From IMG/VR virus record IMGVR_UViG_3300022818_000131, positions 1 through 31,298 of that record: 31,298 nt of DNA; one strand, 5' to 3'. The translations under genes and the position numbers were made by a program. This DNA is from a virus. The notes below the pieces were generated by a model. The model searched no databases. It saw only the letters and a list, made by a program, of their open reading frames with translations, and was not told the DNA's origin. Shown here piece after piece: positions 30,535 through 31,298 of this stretch (its first letter is position 1; each line of letters begins with the position of its first letter).

Positions 30535-31298
30535 AACTATACCAGTGAATATACCGGCACCCAAATCGACTTACGATTAAATAATGCACGGACACCTACG
30601 AGTCACTCTACTTCACATAAACAAGGTGGATCAGATGCATTAATAATGGATGAACTTGGGTTAAATGATAACACTAACGCGAATGTTACAATGTATTATC
30701 ATGGATTATGTCCGAAATTACCTAATAATATTAATAAATTTTTAAATGGGCAAGGTGGATGGTCGACTTCAACAGTAATTAATGTAAAAGAATATGGTGC
30801 AGTAGGTAATGGTATAGTAGACGACATAACAGCCATACAAACAGCAGTCACTGCAGCCGCAGGTAAAACTTTATTTTTCCCAGAAGGTACATATTGTTTT
30901 TCGAATAGTGCATCCGTGTTAGCAAACACCACTATAATTTTTAATAACTGTACTTTTAAGGCAATTGACGCATATAACCTATTTACAGTTAGTGTGGCGG
31001 GGGTATCGTTTTCTGGCAATGCCACGCATAATGGAAACGGGCTATCGGCTGGATTTGTCTACCTCACCGGAACTGCAACGAAATTCCTATGTGACATGAA
31101 TTTTACAGTTCAAAATATTCTATCAACCGGCGCGGCGGGTGCTTTTAACAGCTTCCAGGCATCCGGAATAACGATAAAAGGGAATATATCAACAGCCGAC
31201 AGTATCTTATTTAATTTCAACGGTGCAAGTGAGATTTCGATTGAAGGTGTTGCGTGTACCTATACAAATAATATATCATTCCCGCCGATTTTTATTTA
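30529..31298 (+). CDS. Pectate-lyase-type (Pectate_lyase_3) tailspike, partial
   Basis: The frame starts at ATG 30529 behind GGTGAT and stays open to the window end (256 codons). After an N-terminal adaptor-like region (TSEYTGTQIDLRLNNARTP) comes the classic spike entry INVKEYGAVGNGIVDDITAI followed by QTAVTAAAGKTLFFPEGTY, the first coil of a right-handed beta-helix, and later coils (TTIIFNNCTFKAID, GITIKGNISTADSI). It is a viral tailspike that binds or cuts host glycans. The catalytic region, if present, lies beyond the window. Confidence 0.85.
   Translation, partial: MTNYTSEYTGTQIDLRLNNARTPTSHSTSHKQGGSDALIMDELGLNDNTNANVTMYYHGLCPKLPNNINKFLNGQGGWSTSTVINVKEYGAVGNGIVDDITAIQTAVTAAAGKTLFFPEGTYCFSNSASVLANTTIIFNNCTFKAIDAYNLFTVSVAGVSFSGNATHNGNGLSAGFVYLTGTATKFLCDMNFTVQNILSTGAAGAFNSFQASGITIKGNISTADSILFNFNGASEISIEGVACTYTNNISFPPIFI

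Noticed and set aside
1-31298. Search for tRNA or rRNA genes, integrase and attachment sites
   Set aside because: I saw no cloverleaf-like sequence with TTC-containing arm, no rRNA core motifs and no tyrosine or serine recombinase motifs, although without computation a divergent tRNA could be missed.

Overview
The window is part of the genome of a head-tailed-type (HK97-lineage) archaeal virus or provirus whose host is probably a member of the Methanosarcinales (Methanosarcina or ANME-2d-like). Evidence for archaea: BRE/TATA promoters, several of them about 26-28 nt before a start codon (leaderless pattern), with no bacterial -35/-10 boxes. Evidence for Methanosarcinales: a DUF1699 gene, a family I know essentially only from that group, plus NosD/PbH1 beta-helix and PKD proteins typical of those genomes. 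No integrase, attachment site, replication gene or tRNA is visible, so provirus and free virus cannot be told apart.

Layout. (A) 1-7260, + strand: end of an unknown gene, small and large terminase, DUF1699, two right-handed beta-helix proteins, small membrane proteins (two holin-like, one DUF1328-like) and a papain-family C1 peptidase; the last four could be an egress cassette. (B) 7382-15462, + strand: a large cell-surface beta-helix protein with signal peptide and C-terminal anchor, then a compact type IV secretion / Ced-like operon: VirB2-like pilin, VirB6/CedA-like polytopic membrane protein, VirB3-like transmembrane segment plus VirB4-N-like domain, a 59-aa P-loop minigene, and a VirB4/HerA-type ATPase with a possible nuclease-like C-terminal domain. 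(C) 15628-17306, + strand: five small unknown genes behind a strong promoter. (D) 17166-20307, - strand: an inverted block with portal, a 29-aa membrane microprotein, Mu-F-like head morphogenesis protein, a 48-aa protein and a possible gene fragment; a separate 57-aa gene lies upstream of portal. (E) 20486-31298, + strand: protease-scaffold, putative decoration protein, HK97-type major capsid protein, then spike/fibre proteins including two SGNH hydrolases and a final pectate-lyase-type tailspike cut by the window end.

How it fits together: TerS/TerL pump DNA through the portal into a capsid matured by the protease and scaffold; beta-helix and SGNH proteins would recognise and trim a surface polysaccharide (methanochondroitin is a plausible target); the peptidase and small membrane proteins may serve release. 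The unexpected part is module B, a DNA-transfer-like apparatus lying between terminase and portal. Its ribosome-binding sites differ from those of the surrounding viral genes, which suggests insertion. No relaxase, VirD4 coupling protein, tail tube or tape measure is recognisable in the window.
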